Numbered from the stretch's first letter, positions 12,001-22,273 are shown. The stretch: 64,000 bases of DNA from Ceratotherium simum simum (GCF_000283155.1 NW_004454195.1:1906382-1970381); one strand, 5' to 3'. A program made the numbers and translations. Notes: generated by a model from the letters alone, not told the origin.

Positions 12001-15000
12001 TTAAATAATGCTACAGTGTAGATAAATCTTTGTTCATATCCCCAATTATTTTCACTGGATAAATTCTTAGAATTCATCTTTCTTAGGCCAGAGGGTGTTT
12101 TTGCCAAATTTTTAAGACTTTTGTTACCTGATGCATTTTGATGCTTCCTGATGAGATTGTCAATACTGAGAGATGATCCCTGGAACCCCTGTCCACACCA
12201 TAAGAGGCTCTTGATTCAACAAGATGCATCTATTCAGGGCCCACGCTATGAAAATACACAAGCTGGAGCCAGGGCTTCCTCTTTCCTCCATGATAACCAT
12301 AGCCTCGCTTGCTCCCTCACAGGTTGCCTTCTGAATTGTTCTGGCCACGGTCACTGTGACCCCATCACAAAGCGCTGCATCTGCTCTCAGTTGTGGATGG
12401 AGAACCTGATACAGCGCTATATCCAGGATGGCGAGAGCAACTGCGGTGAGTCCTGGTGTGGTGGTGGCATGAGCTTTAAGACAGCTCATTCTGAAATATC
12501 AGACATAGCTGCCTAGCTTTGCAGCTGTAAACATTCAACCCTTTTCTCACCTGAGCCAAGTGAACCAGCTCACTTGGCGGTGAGTTAAGATCCTCCCACA
12601 ATTCACCTCTGGGTGTGTGTTTAAGGCTTTTCTGTAAAACTTGCTGATGAGGAAATTCCCTTTGGCAGAGCAGGTTTGGCTAACCATGGCTGGCATTGCT
12701 AAGAAAGTTGCTTTGGGTCACGTGGGTCGTGTCCAGATTGCACCTGCCTTGCCTCGGGCTCAGCGTGGCCTTCTGGTGAAGTGGCCCCTGTGTGGGCCTG
12801 CTGGAATCAGATCAACGTGAGAATTGGCCCACTCTTCCAGGCTGTCTGCCCAGGCAGGCGCCAGAAATGGGAGCCACCTCCTCAGCCGGCCAAGCTAGTG
12901 CCCTTAGGTCTCTTCTGGGGGGGAAGACTAGACTATTTCAATGCCAGTCTATTTCTAAGAGTAAATTTATTGTCTTGGAGACCCAGATGGGCATAATTTG
13001 CAGAAAAAATTGTTAAGAGCTGACTGCCAAATTATGTTCCCACTCACTACCATAAAAATGTGAAGATAGCCAGCCCTTGGATCATTATTCCAAGGAGCAT
13101 GTATAACATTTAATAGAGTTAAACCTTGTGTCTTTGCTCTTTGGATTTCTCTGTTCCTGAATTGCTGCTCTGAAGCTTTTTTACACTGGATTTCCGCAAG
13201 GATGTGGAAGGAATGAAGATTGGGTCATTTCTGAATTGCTGTCTGGCTCTGTGAAAAGTGTCTTCTGGCTCTGTGAAAAGTGGCTTCATGCAGCCATACA
13301 GATACTTTATTTGCTTTATTAAAATCAAGCCAGAACTATTTTGGGGTGGAGGGTTGTGATTTTTGTGATTTTGGATTAAATATTTTGATGTGCCATTCAC
13401 GGGTGTTTCAGAGGCATTACTTCTTTTTTTTTTTTTTTTTTTTTTTTAAAATTTTTTTTTTTTTTTTTTTTTTTCCCCCCAAAGCCCCAGTAGATAGTTG
13501 TGTGTCATAGCTGCACATCCTTCTAGTTGCTGTATGTGGGACACGGCCTCAGCATGGCCAGAGAAGCAGCGCGTCGGTGCGAGCCCGGGATCCGAACCCG
13601 GGTCGCCAGCAGTGGAGCGCGCTCACTTAACCACCAAGCCACGGGGCCGGCCCCTCAGAGGCATTACTTCTTACGTGATTAATTTTAGTTTTTTCCGACT
13701 GTTCTGTTCTCAAGTCAGCATAAATATGTGCTCCATGAGGTCCGTGAACCAACTGGACAAAAATAGGTTGCTTTTAGGTTGTTCTTCAATTACCCGTATG
13801 TGACCTTGCTTATCCTCTGCTGCCAGCCCAAGGAGGTGTGATCAACACCTCAGATGGCCTTTGGTTGCAAGGACTCAGAAATATGCATTGTGAATCATTG
13901 ACATAAACTTGTTTTGCAGCAAGTATGTAACTGTGTCCACTCTGGTTTTGTTTTTCAGAGTGGAGTATATTCTATGTGACAGTGCTGGCTCTCACTCTCG
14001 TCGTGCTCACAGGGGGCTTAACTTGGCTTTGCATCTGCTGCTGCAAGAGGTACCTGGTGGGCTTGTTTATTTACTTACTTGACATCAAGACACATCATTA
14101 AATGGGATGTGACAGCTTTAGTGGCTTTTGCTTGGGTTTGTTAAACTGCTGAACTGTTTGACAATCACTTTTTTTATGAAGACAAACTAGTTTATTTTAT
14201 TTTATTTCTTTTGTGGGGAAGATTGGCCCTGAGCTAACATCTGTGCCAATCTTGCTCTACTTTATATATGGGATGCCACCCCAGCGTGGCTTGATAAGCG
14301 GTGTGCAGATCCACACCCGGGAGCCGAACCTGCGAAGCCCAGGCTGCCAAAGCAGAGTGCACAAACGCAACCACTACGCCACCGGGCCAGCCCCATACTA
14401 GTCTTGAAAAGGACTTTATACTAACACTGCTGTATGATACACAGGAAAGTTAAGAGAGTAAATCCTGAGTTCTCATCACAAGGAGAACATTTTTTTCCTT
14501 TTTTCTTTTCTTTTTATTGTATCTATATGAGAAGATGATGTTAGCTGAACCTATTGTGGTAATCATTTCACAATATATGTAAATCAAACTATCATGCTGT
14601 ATGCCTTAAACTTATACAGTGGTGAATGCCAATTATTTCTCAATAAAACTGGGGAAAAAAGTACTTTATAATGCATTCTTCCCCACAAGGTATATGTGCC
14701 TAGAGAATGGAATAATACTGGGGGCAGCTTTTTCTCATTGCAGCTCTCATATTTTCTAGAAGGTTCAATGATTCGGTATCAAATCTAATGTTATTTTCTA
14801 TCAGTCTCACATTATGTTCACTAGAACACTAAGTGGCCTGACTGATCTGCCCGCAGTGAGAAAGGAGTCCTAGAAGTGTGCTGATACCAATTGTAGATTT
14901 TGATTATTTTATCTGTGTGAGGCAATAATCGAATCTACCTGGTTCTATTTAATAAATGTAAAACTTTAAGCGAGGCGATACCATCACCAAAGAGAAGTTT

Positions 15001-18000
15001 GCTTTAGGTTTTTCCTTCTTCCTTTTTCCATGGAGCTGACCTCTGAGGAGACCCAGAGCTGCCTCATTGTTGGAATCTTCCAGAACTCTGTGCCCAACTC
15101 TCTGTGTGGAGATTCGTAGGGATAGTGATTAGTCCTTCAAAGTCCTTAGAAGACAGCATTGGGTCCACTTATGAAACACTATAAAATTCTCTCCAAAGAA
15201 GACAGGATAAAAAAAATAATGGTAAACCATAGTTAATCCTTAGTTTTCATAGACCACTTATAAATTATTTTAGTTCTGTGATTACATTCCCAAAGGTAGG
15301 TGATGGAGAGCACAGGCACAGACCTCACAGGACTAAATTCCATTAAGTTTTCCTAGAACCGTCTGGGATGCTGGTCACGCTGTTGTGCTTGGCTTTAAAA
15401 ATTCTGCAGCTTTGTTACATGTGTATCAAGGAGATGATAATGCTTGACTGTGAATATTTATTAAGTTGGCCATTGTGATTAATGGCTCTAAGTTCTTTAT
15501 ATGTAATATCTAGTCCTCCCATCAACCATATGAGAAAGGGACTATTCCTACTCCCATTTTACAGGTGGGAACATGGAGTCATGGAAATATCAAAAAATTA
15601 TCTCCAAGTCACCCAGCTAGTAAGTGCTACACCCAGAGTTAGAGGCCCGTGCTCTGACCCACCACGCTATCAGAAAACTGCCTTTGTGCTATGAAACTAC
15701 TGTTCGTTCTCTACACACCTTACCATGGTTTTGATGTGTATTTTCAAATAATCCTCTGAAGCATAGGATGAAGCACATAGGATGAAACAACCAGCCCAGT
15801 TGTTTTATGTGCTGTGAAAAAATAAGAGACTGAGTTGTTGCTAAGTAATTTTGGGAATTTATTACAATTTCTGTTTTTTGTTTTTTTTTTTCTGACTGCT
15901 AGTGGATGTCATCTTTTCATTCCTGCATCTTTGGATATTCCAGGGTAGTATAGGTTCAGGGGAAAACTTGCTCAGCCAGGTGTCTCTGAGGAAAGACTTA
16001 CTCAAGCAGAAAAGCTCGCTGGGCCGACACACAGGGATTGAGGGTTGCTGTAGAGGTCCCTGGTGCCCCAGCCCGAGGCTGAGCTGAGAGCCTGCAGTTA
16101 GTGGGCCATGGTGGTGTGGCCGTTCCTACTCCTGAAAGTGTTTCCTCAAGATGCATGATGTATATCAGTCCCACTGAGCTCAGACCTGGCCGTGTATGCA
16201 TATCATTAGTAAAAGATGCCTATCAATAGAATGTACTAACATTCTGAACGCAAAATGTTTCCTTTGGTGTCCTCCACGTTTTAAATCCTGGATCCCAGTT
16301 ACCTTTCTGAGAATCTGAGTTGAGCTTTTCATTGTTCCTTTCAGACGAAAAAGGACTAAAATAAGGAAAAAAACAAAGTACACCATCCTGGATAATATGG
16401 ATGACCAGGAAAGAATGGAGCTGAGGCCCAAATATGGTAAGACGATAGCCCAGATGATTTCCTGATATCTTGAAATGACTTAATCCAGGCATTTCCCTGA
16501 GAGTTTCCAGGGTGAAGGGAGAGCAGCAGGCTGTAGTCAGGACTTTAACTGGGGAGGAAGAATGAGACTGGGCTTCTGTGAAGAAAACAACCTATGTCAA
16601 TTCCAAGGATATGCTCACCGGGAGAGAGTAGATGTATTATAAATTTAATGTCATTTTGGCAAAGAGCTTTGAGATGTTAATGGGTGAGGGATATGAAATG
16701 CCTATTATCAACTGAGCACCGACCAATGACTGCGAGACAAAGACTGCGTTTCAAACGGGTGTCCCAGGGCCTGGCTTTTCTCTATGCATGGCTGGAGGGT
16801 GCGGGGTCTGTGATGCTGTTTCACCCCAGCTCATCTGAATGCTGTTCCCTTTAGGTCTGCTACACAGAAACGCAGCAAAAGAACATTTAGACTTCAAAAT
16901 CAACATTTTCCAGCACCTGCATTAGCCAATTAGCTGTCTATATAGATGCACACAAAGGGCTTTTTACAGAAAATTGACATTCTTCACAAAGTGAATGGGT
17001 CTCTATGCTTAGAACCACCTTGTCCACCTCAGTTAACTTTTTGATTCTCGTTTATTAACTGTTGGAGACTGATTAAACCCTCTCTGGCCCTCTGAGGCTG
17101 CTTCGCACTGATTCTATGGATTTGTTATAATTCTGGATTTATAACTAAATTAATTCTTACAGAGGGCCATAATCACTTTCTCAACGTTGTGAGATGCACA
17201 CCAGTGTCCACAGTAAATGCTGAGGGCCTACCCTATGCCCTGACTCGGGGTTAAGCCCTGGAGGCGGAGAGGAGAATGGAGCACATGCCTGCCTTCATGG
17301 GAGCTCACAGCCCAGGGGAGGGTAATTATACCAGAGCCCCAGGAGTCCTACAGAAGCAGGGATGATATCCTGTGGGCACACAGGCTGGATGACTGATCGT
17401 GTATGGAGAGTGTAGTTAGGGACTTTGGCAGAAAAAGCTTCATAGGAAATACAAAAATTTGCGTACATTTATTGAGGGCTCACCATTTACCTTACATAAT
17501 TTAATATCAGAGGTTTTATAAAGTGACTTTATACCTAAGAGCTCAAAGTGCTTTAGGTTGCGTTATCCAAACTATCTTCCTCCTAAAATACACTCATCCT
17601 TCTGATGTTCCTGTTTCTATCCACAGAGCCCCATTCTTATTATTACCAGGTTCTAAACCTCGGTCATTAGTACTTGGTCAGGGTGTGTTGTTCTAGCTTC
17701 AACCATCCCATCTTGCCTAGTCTTGCCCTCGTTCCTCACCATTCGCATCATCACCACCCTAGCTTAGATCCTTGTAATCTCACTTCTGGACTATTAATAC
17801 TAACTATAATAGTCGACAGGTATTTAATGTTTAATATGTACTAGGTACTCTTCTAAGCACTTTACCCATTTAATTCCAATCCTATGAACAGCTCTCTGAG
17901 ATATGTGCTATGATTATCCCCATTTTACTGTCCGTCTTCCTTCTCCTGCACACTATGTAGTAATTTCCTAAAACCACATTATAATCACGTTACTCCTTTG

Positions 18001-19469
18001 CTTATAGAATAAAATCCACACTTCACGGCTTACCTTGTACTCATGTGCTTTTCTGTGAGGTCCCAGCCTCTCTTTCATTATTTCCTCCAGGAATCATTGG
18101 CTCTAGACTGTTTTCTTCAAATATTTCTGGATGCCTCTGTATACTCTATGCCCTTCCCTTATTCTCCTGTCCATATCTACTATCTTCAAATCCTGTCCTA
18201 TGTGAACCATCACTGAAGCAACCCCCGCTGATAAGTGTGTGCTTATCTCTTCTTGATTCATATAAGATTTATTTTTAAAAATGTCTTGCCTGTTATGAAG
18301 CATCTTCTCATGAGTCTTTGTCTTAAATGCTTAGACATTATAAATTCGTTGAGAGCAGAGATCATATCTTATACCTGTTCTGTCTCTTATTTTGACCCCT
18401 GCAATCACATATTCTACCAAAAATATTTAATTGAACCAAACAGTAAAATTATAACAGCTTTCATTTACTGAGTGCTTAGTGTGTGCTAAATGCTGGCCAA
18501 GAGCTCTCTACGCACTACCTCACTTATTCCTTATGTGGGGGAGGAAGAAATTTTCCTCTACCCTCTAGTTTCTTCTGGCTGATCTAAGAATTAAATTGAC
18601 ATGAGACAGATTAATGGGAGAAAATCAAATTTAATTTCATACATATGGGAACCCCACATACACGAGAGGTTGAGAGACAGAAAGGTAAAGTGAGGTCTAT
18701 ATGCCATCTTGAGCTAAGGAATGGGATAGGGGCCTGAGGCTTCAGAGGGAAGGAGGGTAATTCACAGGATGATAAGAAGAGCAGATGTTCTGTAACAGTT
18801 AGAGGTTTGCCCTGCCATACAGATAGGTCATAAAAAGTTATTTCTGGTAATAACTCTTATTATGGGCAAGGCCTCCAATTTAAATTCAAGGGAAAGGTAA
18901 AAATTTCTCTTGAGCCCGTAGGGTCTCCGTTAGCTCAAAATATTTCACATGCCAGAGTGGCACATCTAGAGGATGCCTGTTCTGAATCCCTCCACTCACC
19001 ATAAACCCATGGAGTAGATGCTTCATCTCCCAACTTAATAGAAGCCTGAAAGCCCAGAGAGGTTACACATCTGTATCATGCCCGGGGTCACACAGCTGGT
19101 ATGTGTCAAAGCTTGGGCTCAAGCTCCAGTGTGATTCCAAAGCCCTGTTATTACTCACTAGGAAACCCAAACCTCCTGCTGTGTTGTGAGCAATTGCTTT
19201 GAAGGTGCAGAGAGCACAACTCCGTGCTCTTCAACCAGGATGATAGCTGGGAGTGAAAAACGCCCTTTGTGTCTGTCCGCTTCTCCCTAGGCATTAAGCA
19301 CCGAAGCACAGAGCACAACTCCAGCCTGATGGTCTCCGAGTCTGAGTTTGACAGTGATCAGGACACAATCTTCAGCCGAGAAAGGATGGAGAGAGGGAAT
19401 CCAAAGGTTTCCATGAATGGCTCCCTCAGAAACGGAGCTTCCTTCAGCTGTTGCTCAAAGGACAGATAA
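2930..19469 (+). CDS. KIAA0319: KIAA0319 (dyslexia-associated PKD-repeat membrane protein), last eight coding exons, 5' part outside window
   Basis: Split CDS: 2930-3081, 4746-4884, 5574-5733, 10017-10159, 12323-12445, 13959-14049, 16345-16436 and 19291-19469. All introns are GT-AG and all phases join without a break, giving about 358 residues plus stop. Order of parts: the last PKD-type beta-sandwich repeat (exons 1-2 here), a linker, a Cys-rich extracellular stalk with an EGF-like CSGHGHCDP motif, one transmembrane helix (exon at 13959), a basic Cys/Lys/Arg stop-transfer stretch, and a cytoplasmic tail ending SKDR. From memory the C-terminal third is nearly identical to human KIAA0319, a type I plasma-membrane glycoprotein studied in neuronal migration and axon growth. 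The tail has a YTIL (YxxPhi) motif of the AP-2 endocytosis type. The paralogue KIAA0319L is less likely, because this gene lies tail-to-tail with ALDH5A1, as KIAA0319 does in human. The first exon here is mid-gene; upstream exons lie left of the window. Confidence 0.97.
3130..3500 (-). repeat. ERVL-MaLR LTR (MLT1-type)
   Basis: Reads ATTAGTTTGCTAGGGCTGCC, then ACCACAGACTAGGTGGCTTA and CAGTTCTGGAGGCTGG, the inverted end of an MLT1-type solo LTR. The other end is ATATGAATTTGGAGGGGACA. Non-coding. Confidence 0.8.
3701..3770. repeat. Cluster of short direct and inverted repeats
   Basis: The 14-mer TTCCATAGGAATCA occurs at 3701-3714, 3715-3728 and 3754-3767. TCTTTCCTATGGAAAGA (3729-3745) is a 7-bp stem with a 3-nt loop. 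GATTGATTC at 3744-3752 pairs perfectly with GAATCAATC at 3762-3770. Confidence 0.85.
3850..3990 (+). repeat. MIR-like SINE fragment
   Basis: AGATGGAAAGTGACTTGGCC and AAGGTCA.. resemble the MIR core region (GxAACTTGCCCAAGGTCA). Diverged. Confidence 0.5.
4746..4884 (+). CDS. KIAA0319: KIAA0319 exon, seventh from the 3' end (PKD repeat, second half)
   Basis: The acceptor cag ends at 4745. The exon starts in phase 0 with [14 protein letters not shown], continues [14 protein letters not shown] and [16 protein letters not shown], and ends RP plus one base. The donor is gtgtgc at 4885, a weak GT site lacking the usual A at +3. This completes the PKD fold; Y-F-L-V-D is the usual last-strand pattern. 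Length 139 bp. Confidence 0.95.
4885..5573 (+). other. KIAA0319 intron
   Basis: 689 bp between exons. No RNA gene or clear repeat is seen. An open frame runs from exon 4746-4884 into this intron for about 200 nt, but the donor and homology end the exon at 4884. Confidence 0.6.
5574..5733 (+). CDS. KIAA0319: KIAA0319 exon, sixth from the 3' end (post-PKD linker)
   Basis: The acceptor is the cag ending at 5573 and the donor is gtatga at 5734. The exon completes the split Asp codon and reads [15 protein letters not shown], then [17 protein letters not shown] and KIQAHSDL, and ends with two bases of a Ser codon. It forms the start of the membrane-proximal globular region between the last PKD repeat and the Cys-rich stalk. 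Length 160 bp. Confidence 0.95.
6454..6722 (-). mobile_element. ERE-type SINE
   Basis: Inverted copy. The poly-T side is followed by GAGCTAACATCTGTTGCCAA, then CCCCAAAGCCCCAGTA, and ends CATCAGGGCTGGCTC. Flanks AAAGTTGCTTCTTT and AAAGTCGTTTCTTT look like a target duplication. Older and more diverged than most copies here. Confidence 0.85.
7281..7980 (-). mobile_element. 5'-truncated L1 3' end inserted into an older L1
   Basis: Starts TTGAGATATAATTGACATAT after a T-rich stretch and ends inside ORF2-like DNA (GGAGTGGAATTGCTGGATC). Flanks CATCCAACAGCAT (7268-7280) and CATCCAGCAACA (7981-7992) act as target duplication and rejoin the host L1 reading. Confidence 0.75.
8172..8632 (+). repeat. ERVL-MaLR LTR (MLT1-type)
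   Basis: Reads TGTGTCCCCCTAAAAGATAA, GTCCTAACCCCTAGTACCTA, CTAGCCTCTAGAACTGTGAG and AATAAATTTCTGTTGTTTTA, and ends GGAAACTAGTATA. Solo LTR, non-coding. Confidence 0.85.
8743..8990 (+). mobile_element. ERE-type SINE
   Basis: GGCCAGCCTGGTGGCGCAAG head with A/B boxes of the tRNA part (GGTTCGGATCCCGG), A-rich tail, and a precise target duplication AAAACCACACTGAG on both sides (to 8742; 8991-9004). Inserted in an L1 3' end. Confidence 0.95.
10017..10159 (+). CDS. KIAA0319: KIAA0319 exon, fifth from the 3' end
   Basis: The acceptor is ctgcag ending at 10016 and the donor is gtctgt at 10160. The exon finishes the Ser codon and reads [20 protein letters not shown], then [20 protein letters not shown] and KVLRIDTA. 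It matches human KIAA0319 with few substitutions. The intron sequence upstream stays open in the same frame for about 390 nt (see findings), but the splice acceptor and homology set the exon start. Confidence 0.95.
10649..10894 (-). mobile_element. ERE-type SINE
   Basis: Inverted: poly-T, GAGCTAACATCTGTTGCCAA, TTTGTATATGGGACGCTGCC and ACCGGGCCAGCCCC. Target duplication is approximately CATCGGTCAAATTTT / CATGGGTCAATTTTT. Confidence 0.9.
11390..12110 (-). repeat. LINE-like old fragment split by an ERE
   Basis: Patterns such as TGATGTATTTCCTTCCAGTT and AATAATGCTACAGTGTAGAT followed by GGATAAATTCTTAGAATTC resemble inverted LINE 3' DNA. The family is not assigned with confidence. Confidence 0.35.
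11641..11884 (-). mobile_element. ERE-type SINE
   Basis: Inverted: T13, GAAGATTAGCCCTGAGCTAA, GATCCAAACCTGCC and GTGCCATCGGGCCGGGCC. Flank CTCAAAT repeats on both sides. Confidence 0.9.
12323..12445 (+). CDS. KIAA0319: KIAA0319 exon, fourth from the 3' end (Cys-rich stalk)
   Basis: The acceptor is cacag ending at 12322 and the donor is gtgagt at 12446. It reads [20 protein letters not shown], then [14 protein letters not shown] and QDGESNC. Six cysteines in an EGF/laminin-like spacing make up the membrane-proximal C6-type region. NCS is an N-glycosylation sequon where, from memory, human has KCS, so this site may be a lineage change. Confidence 0.95.
12446..13958 (+). other. KIAA0319 intron
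   Basis: One inverted ERE (13426-13654). The remaining 1.2 kb shows no recognisable element. Confidence 0.6.
13426..13654 (-). mobile_element. ERE-type SINE with a near-perfect target duplication
   Basis: Inverted copy with a T-rich tail of about 50 nt, CCCCAAAGCCCCAGTAGATA and CCACGGGGCCGGCCCC. The flanking 17-mer CAGAGGCATTACTTCTT is identical at 13409-13425 and 13656-13672, which marks a recent insertion. Confidence 0.95.
13959..14049 (+). CDS. KIAA0319: KIAA0319 exon, third from the 3' end (transmembrane helix)
   Basis: The acceptor is tttttcag ending at 13958 and the donor is gtacct at 14050. It encodes [20 protein letters not shown] and [11 protein letters not shown]. This is a single hydrophobic helix of about 23 residues followed by a CxCCCKR palmitoylation-like and stop-transfer stretch. 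It places the PKD repeats outside the cell and the C-terminus inside. Confidence 0.96.
14193..14394 (-). mobile_element. ERE-type SINE
   Basis: Inverted: GGAAGATTGGCCCTGAGCTA, CTTTATATATGGGATGCCAC and ACGCCACCGGGCCAGCCCC. Target duplication only approximate (AACTAGTTT / TACTAGTCT). Confidence 0.9.
14510..14660 (+). repeat. L1 3' end fragment
   Basis: AATATATGTAAATCAAACTA, CTTAAACTTATACAGTGGTG and TTATTTCTCAATAAAACTGG are typical of old L1 3' UTR ends. Confidence 0.7.
15445..15690 (+). repeat. MIR SINE
   Basis: CTACTCCCATTTTACAGGTG, then TCTCCAAGTCACCCAGCTAG and TAAGTGCTACACCCAGAGTT form the MIR core and 3' order. Confidence 0.75.
16345..16436 (+). CDS. KIAA0319: KIAA0319 exon, second from the 3' end (juxtamembrane tail)
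   Basis: The acceptor is tttcag ending at 16344 and the donor is gtaaga at 16437. It reads [19 protein letters not shown] and then [12 protein letters not shown] highly basic juxtamembrane block is followed by YTIL, a canonical YxxPhi signal. The corresponding human tyrosine has been linked to clathrin/AP-2 uptake of this protein (from memory). Confidence 0.95.
17560..18430 (+). repeat. L2 LINE 3' region with a MIR inserted
   Basis: AGAATAAAATCCACACTTCA and CTTTTCTGTGAGGTCCCAGC match the L2 ORF2 tail style, and GAGAGCAGAGATCATATCTT the 3' end. About 17800-17940 (TACTAGGTACTCTTCTAAGC, TTTACCCATTTAATTCCAAT) is a MIR. Confidence 0.6.
18440..19150 (+). repeat. MIR SINE split by a solo LTR
   Basis: Left part 18440-18533 (TTTACTGAGTGCTTAGTGTG) and right part 18999-19150 (AGCCCAGAGAGGTTACACAT, GGTCACACAGCTGG) read as one MIR once 18534-18998 is removed. 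Confidence 0.7.
18534..18994 (-). mobile_element. Solo LTR, class-I-like ERV, copy 1
   Basis: Bounded by TG..CA. The flanks CTTA / CTCA are a plausible decayed 4-bp target duplication. Internally it shares TTCTTCTGGCTGATCTAAGA and ACATGAGACAGATTAATGGG style DNA with the copies at 22335 and 25362. No coding sequence; family not named. Confidence 0.65.
19291..19469 (+). CDS. KIAA0319: KIAA0319 last coding exon with stop codon
   Basis: The acceptor is ctccctag ending at 19290. The exon completes Gly and reads [37 protein letters not shown] and [21 protein letters not shown], then TAA at 19467-19469. It is the Ser/Asp-rich distal tail. Only a few conservative changes are seen relative to human as remembered. 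Confidence 0.96.
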
Positions 19470-21234
19470 TGGAGCAGCTGTGAAACAGAAGGACCGCCAC
19501 AGGAATCCTTCAATCCAGGACCAGTCGATAGGAGTTAAAACACAAAGCTAACTCTTGTTAGAACAGCGCATTAACGTCCTCTCACGCTGGGCTCGGTGTG
19601 CGTCCCCATATTTTAAAAAGACCTGTTTTGGGATTTTTGAGACACAAAACAAAACAAAAACCTTGCTCTTTTACCTGGGACACTTGTTAATAGGAATAAA
19701 GGCTGAGTAAGACGCTAAGGTATATACTTAGAAGAGTTTTGTGTTTCTGTAGCTGGCACAGTAGTATACTGCCTATGTTAAAGTAAAGATTCATACCTGT
19801 TTCTATCCGCAGACCCTTAGTTACACATGAATTTAAGTAGGGCTGATTTCTCCTAGGAGCTGTGATTGCCTTTAAGGACGACTTTCTGAACATGGTTTCC
19901 TTGGTAGGACCCATAAAGTCAGATGGCTGTGTGTACTAAAGAGTTCATCAGAGGTGCGGGTTGTCTTCCGTGCAGCAGCGTTTCTGTGCTGAACGTGACC
20001 CCTGCACAGAGCAAAGCCCTCCTGTTTTCGCTCCTTTGCTGTGGCCAACCGCCGTTTCTGTGCTCTTTCTAGAAAGCAGTTCTCGGCAAGTTCAAGAGCT
20101 CAATAAGAATTGTATTCTGAGAACTGGAGGCAATCGAAAGGGAGGTGAGGTTCAATGACCTGTAGGTTGAAAGTTGAACTGGCATTTTAACATCCTTTGC
20201 CTTTTCTTTCTCCTAGAAGAACAAACTACACTGAGGCCTCCCTTAGCCCCAGTTTACATGAAACACAATAAAAGTGATTATCCATTCATTAAACGTTTAC
20301 TGAGTATGTACCATATTGCCATAGGTAGGGATAAGGACTCAGCAACTCTGTATATATTCCCACCTCGGAGATACAATGTCTTCATTAGGATGGTACGCTC
20401 CTGATCCTCGGCCCCTACAGGTACTTTCCATAATAACAACTTGACATAGACATTCACTTCATATGTTTAAAATATTTATTAAACAGTTTTTCTACTAAAT
20501 AAGTCATTTTAAATGTATGAAAAACACCCATCCCCAACCACAAAGCAGCACCCCAGAGCAATGAACTGGAGTTAACTGTAGCCTGACAAGTTGGTTGGCT
20601 GATCATAGTTCCCCCTCCACCCCTGGTCCTGAGGCTGGTGGCCTGGGTGGTGCCCTTGGCATTCTTTGTGAGAAGACTGGGACGAGAGGCGGGGCCCATC
20701 ACGGATAGAGCCAGTGTTGTGGCGTCCGGCATGACCGCACCTAAACAATATTCTCTTGCACAAGTTTCTGGAACATGAGGGAAAAACTAAGATTCCTTTG
20801 CTATGGTGAAGTGAAGAAGCAAAGCGACTAAACCATCAGGTTTAAATCACCAGGGCTGGAGCCAAGAAGAAAATAGTTCCCGTGGGCCCTTGAAAAAAAT
20901 AAGCTTTCAGGTGCTTTTGTTCTCTCCAGTAATATTCATGCTCATGAGACCATCTTGTTTTCAATTATTGTACTTTATGGGGAATGGCAGAACTAAAAAG
21001 TATAGGAGTGTAATATATTTTTAAAATAATTTTCTTTGCTTATGCTGATACTTTCTGTATTGCTAGCCAGTTTAACACTACCTATGGTGTTAGGAGGAAA
21101 ATGTGATGCTTTTTACAATATTTATCTTCATAAACTTAAAATATGTCCTACCTAGTGACCAGGGTTATGTTATTTTTGTGCAAAACGAAATTTCTGGCAT
21201 AGAGGATGGCAGCCCAAATATGAGGTCAGTAGAG

Positions 21235-21450
21235 TACAATGAAGAAGGGAGCCATCATTTGTTAAGGGCTTTATGTACATAATACACGCATCTTACATAC
21301 TCAATTGATCCTTACAATCATCCTTGAAAAGGAGATGTTATTGTTCTCTTGTTGCAGATAATGATCTAAAGGCCCAGAGAGGTTAAGTAACTTGCCCAAG
21401 GTCACAGCCAAAAAGTGGTGGATCTGGGAATTGAATGCAAATTTTTAAGC
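21235..21450 (+). repeat. MIR SINE within the KIAA0319 3' UTR
   Basis: GGCTTTATGTACATAATACA, CCCAGAGAGGTTAAGTAACT and TGCCCAAGGTCACAGCCAAA follow the MIR core. Confidence 0.75.
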
Positions 21451-22267
21451 TGCCAAGTTCATGCTTTCCACCCACCTCCCTCCACTACACAAAGAACTCC
21501 GGCCTCAACTGTTGGAGGGCAAATTCTGGTGGACCTTTTGGACCATCTGCTCCTAGGACTAAGAGGAATTGCTTTTGATGTGTGAAGAGAACAAAAGACA
21601 AAGGGAGAGAAGCTTCTTTGTCTCTTCTGTGGGATCAGCCCTGGGCCACCCCTCCTGGTTTGCAAAGTGCTGCTTCTGCCACTCCTTTCTGCCCCTGGCC
21701 TTCCCAGACTGGCCTGTCTAACCCTTCCACACAAAAGGATCTTGATGCTACGGTGAATCAAAAATAAACACAATAGTGATCAGAAAGTGGGTCCTCTCTC
21801 GTTATCCCACTTACTTATCAGAGGAGCAGAGCACGAGACAGAATGACAGACAGCATTCTTTGTCTGGTGTGCTCATTATTAAGAGACTTTGGAAGGTAAA
21901 TCTCATCAAGAGCTTTCGATAGACAGAAAAGCAGGGCCCTAGAATGTGGGAGAGGGCATTTGTAGGGCTTACAGGCTAACAAGACTCTTAGTTGCTGGTT
22001 AAAAATCAATGAAGGAGGATTCAAACTCACATTAAGAGCCCAAGCATGTTTATGACTAAAGAATATGCTGGAGGTAAGAAAACATCCACGCAGCACGTCA
22101 ATGATGCCTCCTTTTTGGGCAGGGAGGAGGGGGCAGCACCATTCTTTTTGTGTGTGACCAAGCTATCATGGACTTTGACTTAAAGCTTGGCTTTATTTTT
22201 TTAAATGTATTATTTTTCCCCATGTATCATTTCTAATATGACACTATTAAACATATGTGCTAATCTA

Positions 22268-22273
22268 AATAAA
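22268..22273 (+). terminator. Distal KIAA0319 poly(A) signal AATAAA
   Basis: Canonical AATAAA followed within 30 nt by a G/T-rich element. It is the last such signal before the intergenic repeats. Proximal alternatives are at 19695-19700, 20267-20272 and 21763-21768. Confidence 0.55.

Larger units (their letters stand above)
10160..12322 (+). other. KIAA0319 intron
   Basis: Two inverted EREs plus LINE-like DNA (about 11390-12110). 10160-10640 and 10900-11390 hold no recognisable feature. Confidence 0.6.
14050..16344 (+). other. KIAA0319 intron
   Basis: ERE (14193-14394), L1 3' end (14510-14660) and MIR (15445-15690). 14700-15440 and 15700-16344 hold nothing I recognise. Confidence 0.6.
16437..19290 (+). 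other. KIAA0319 last intron
   Basis: L2 DNA (about 17560-18430) interrupted by a MIR (about 17800-17940), then a second MIR split by a solo LTR (18534-18994). 16437-17550 has no recognisable feature. Confidence 0.6.
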
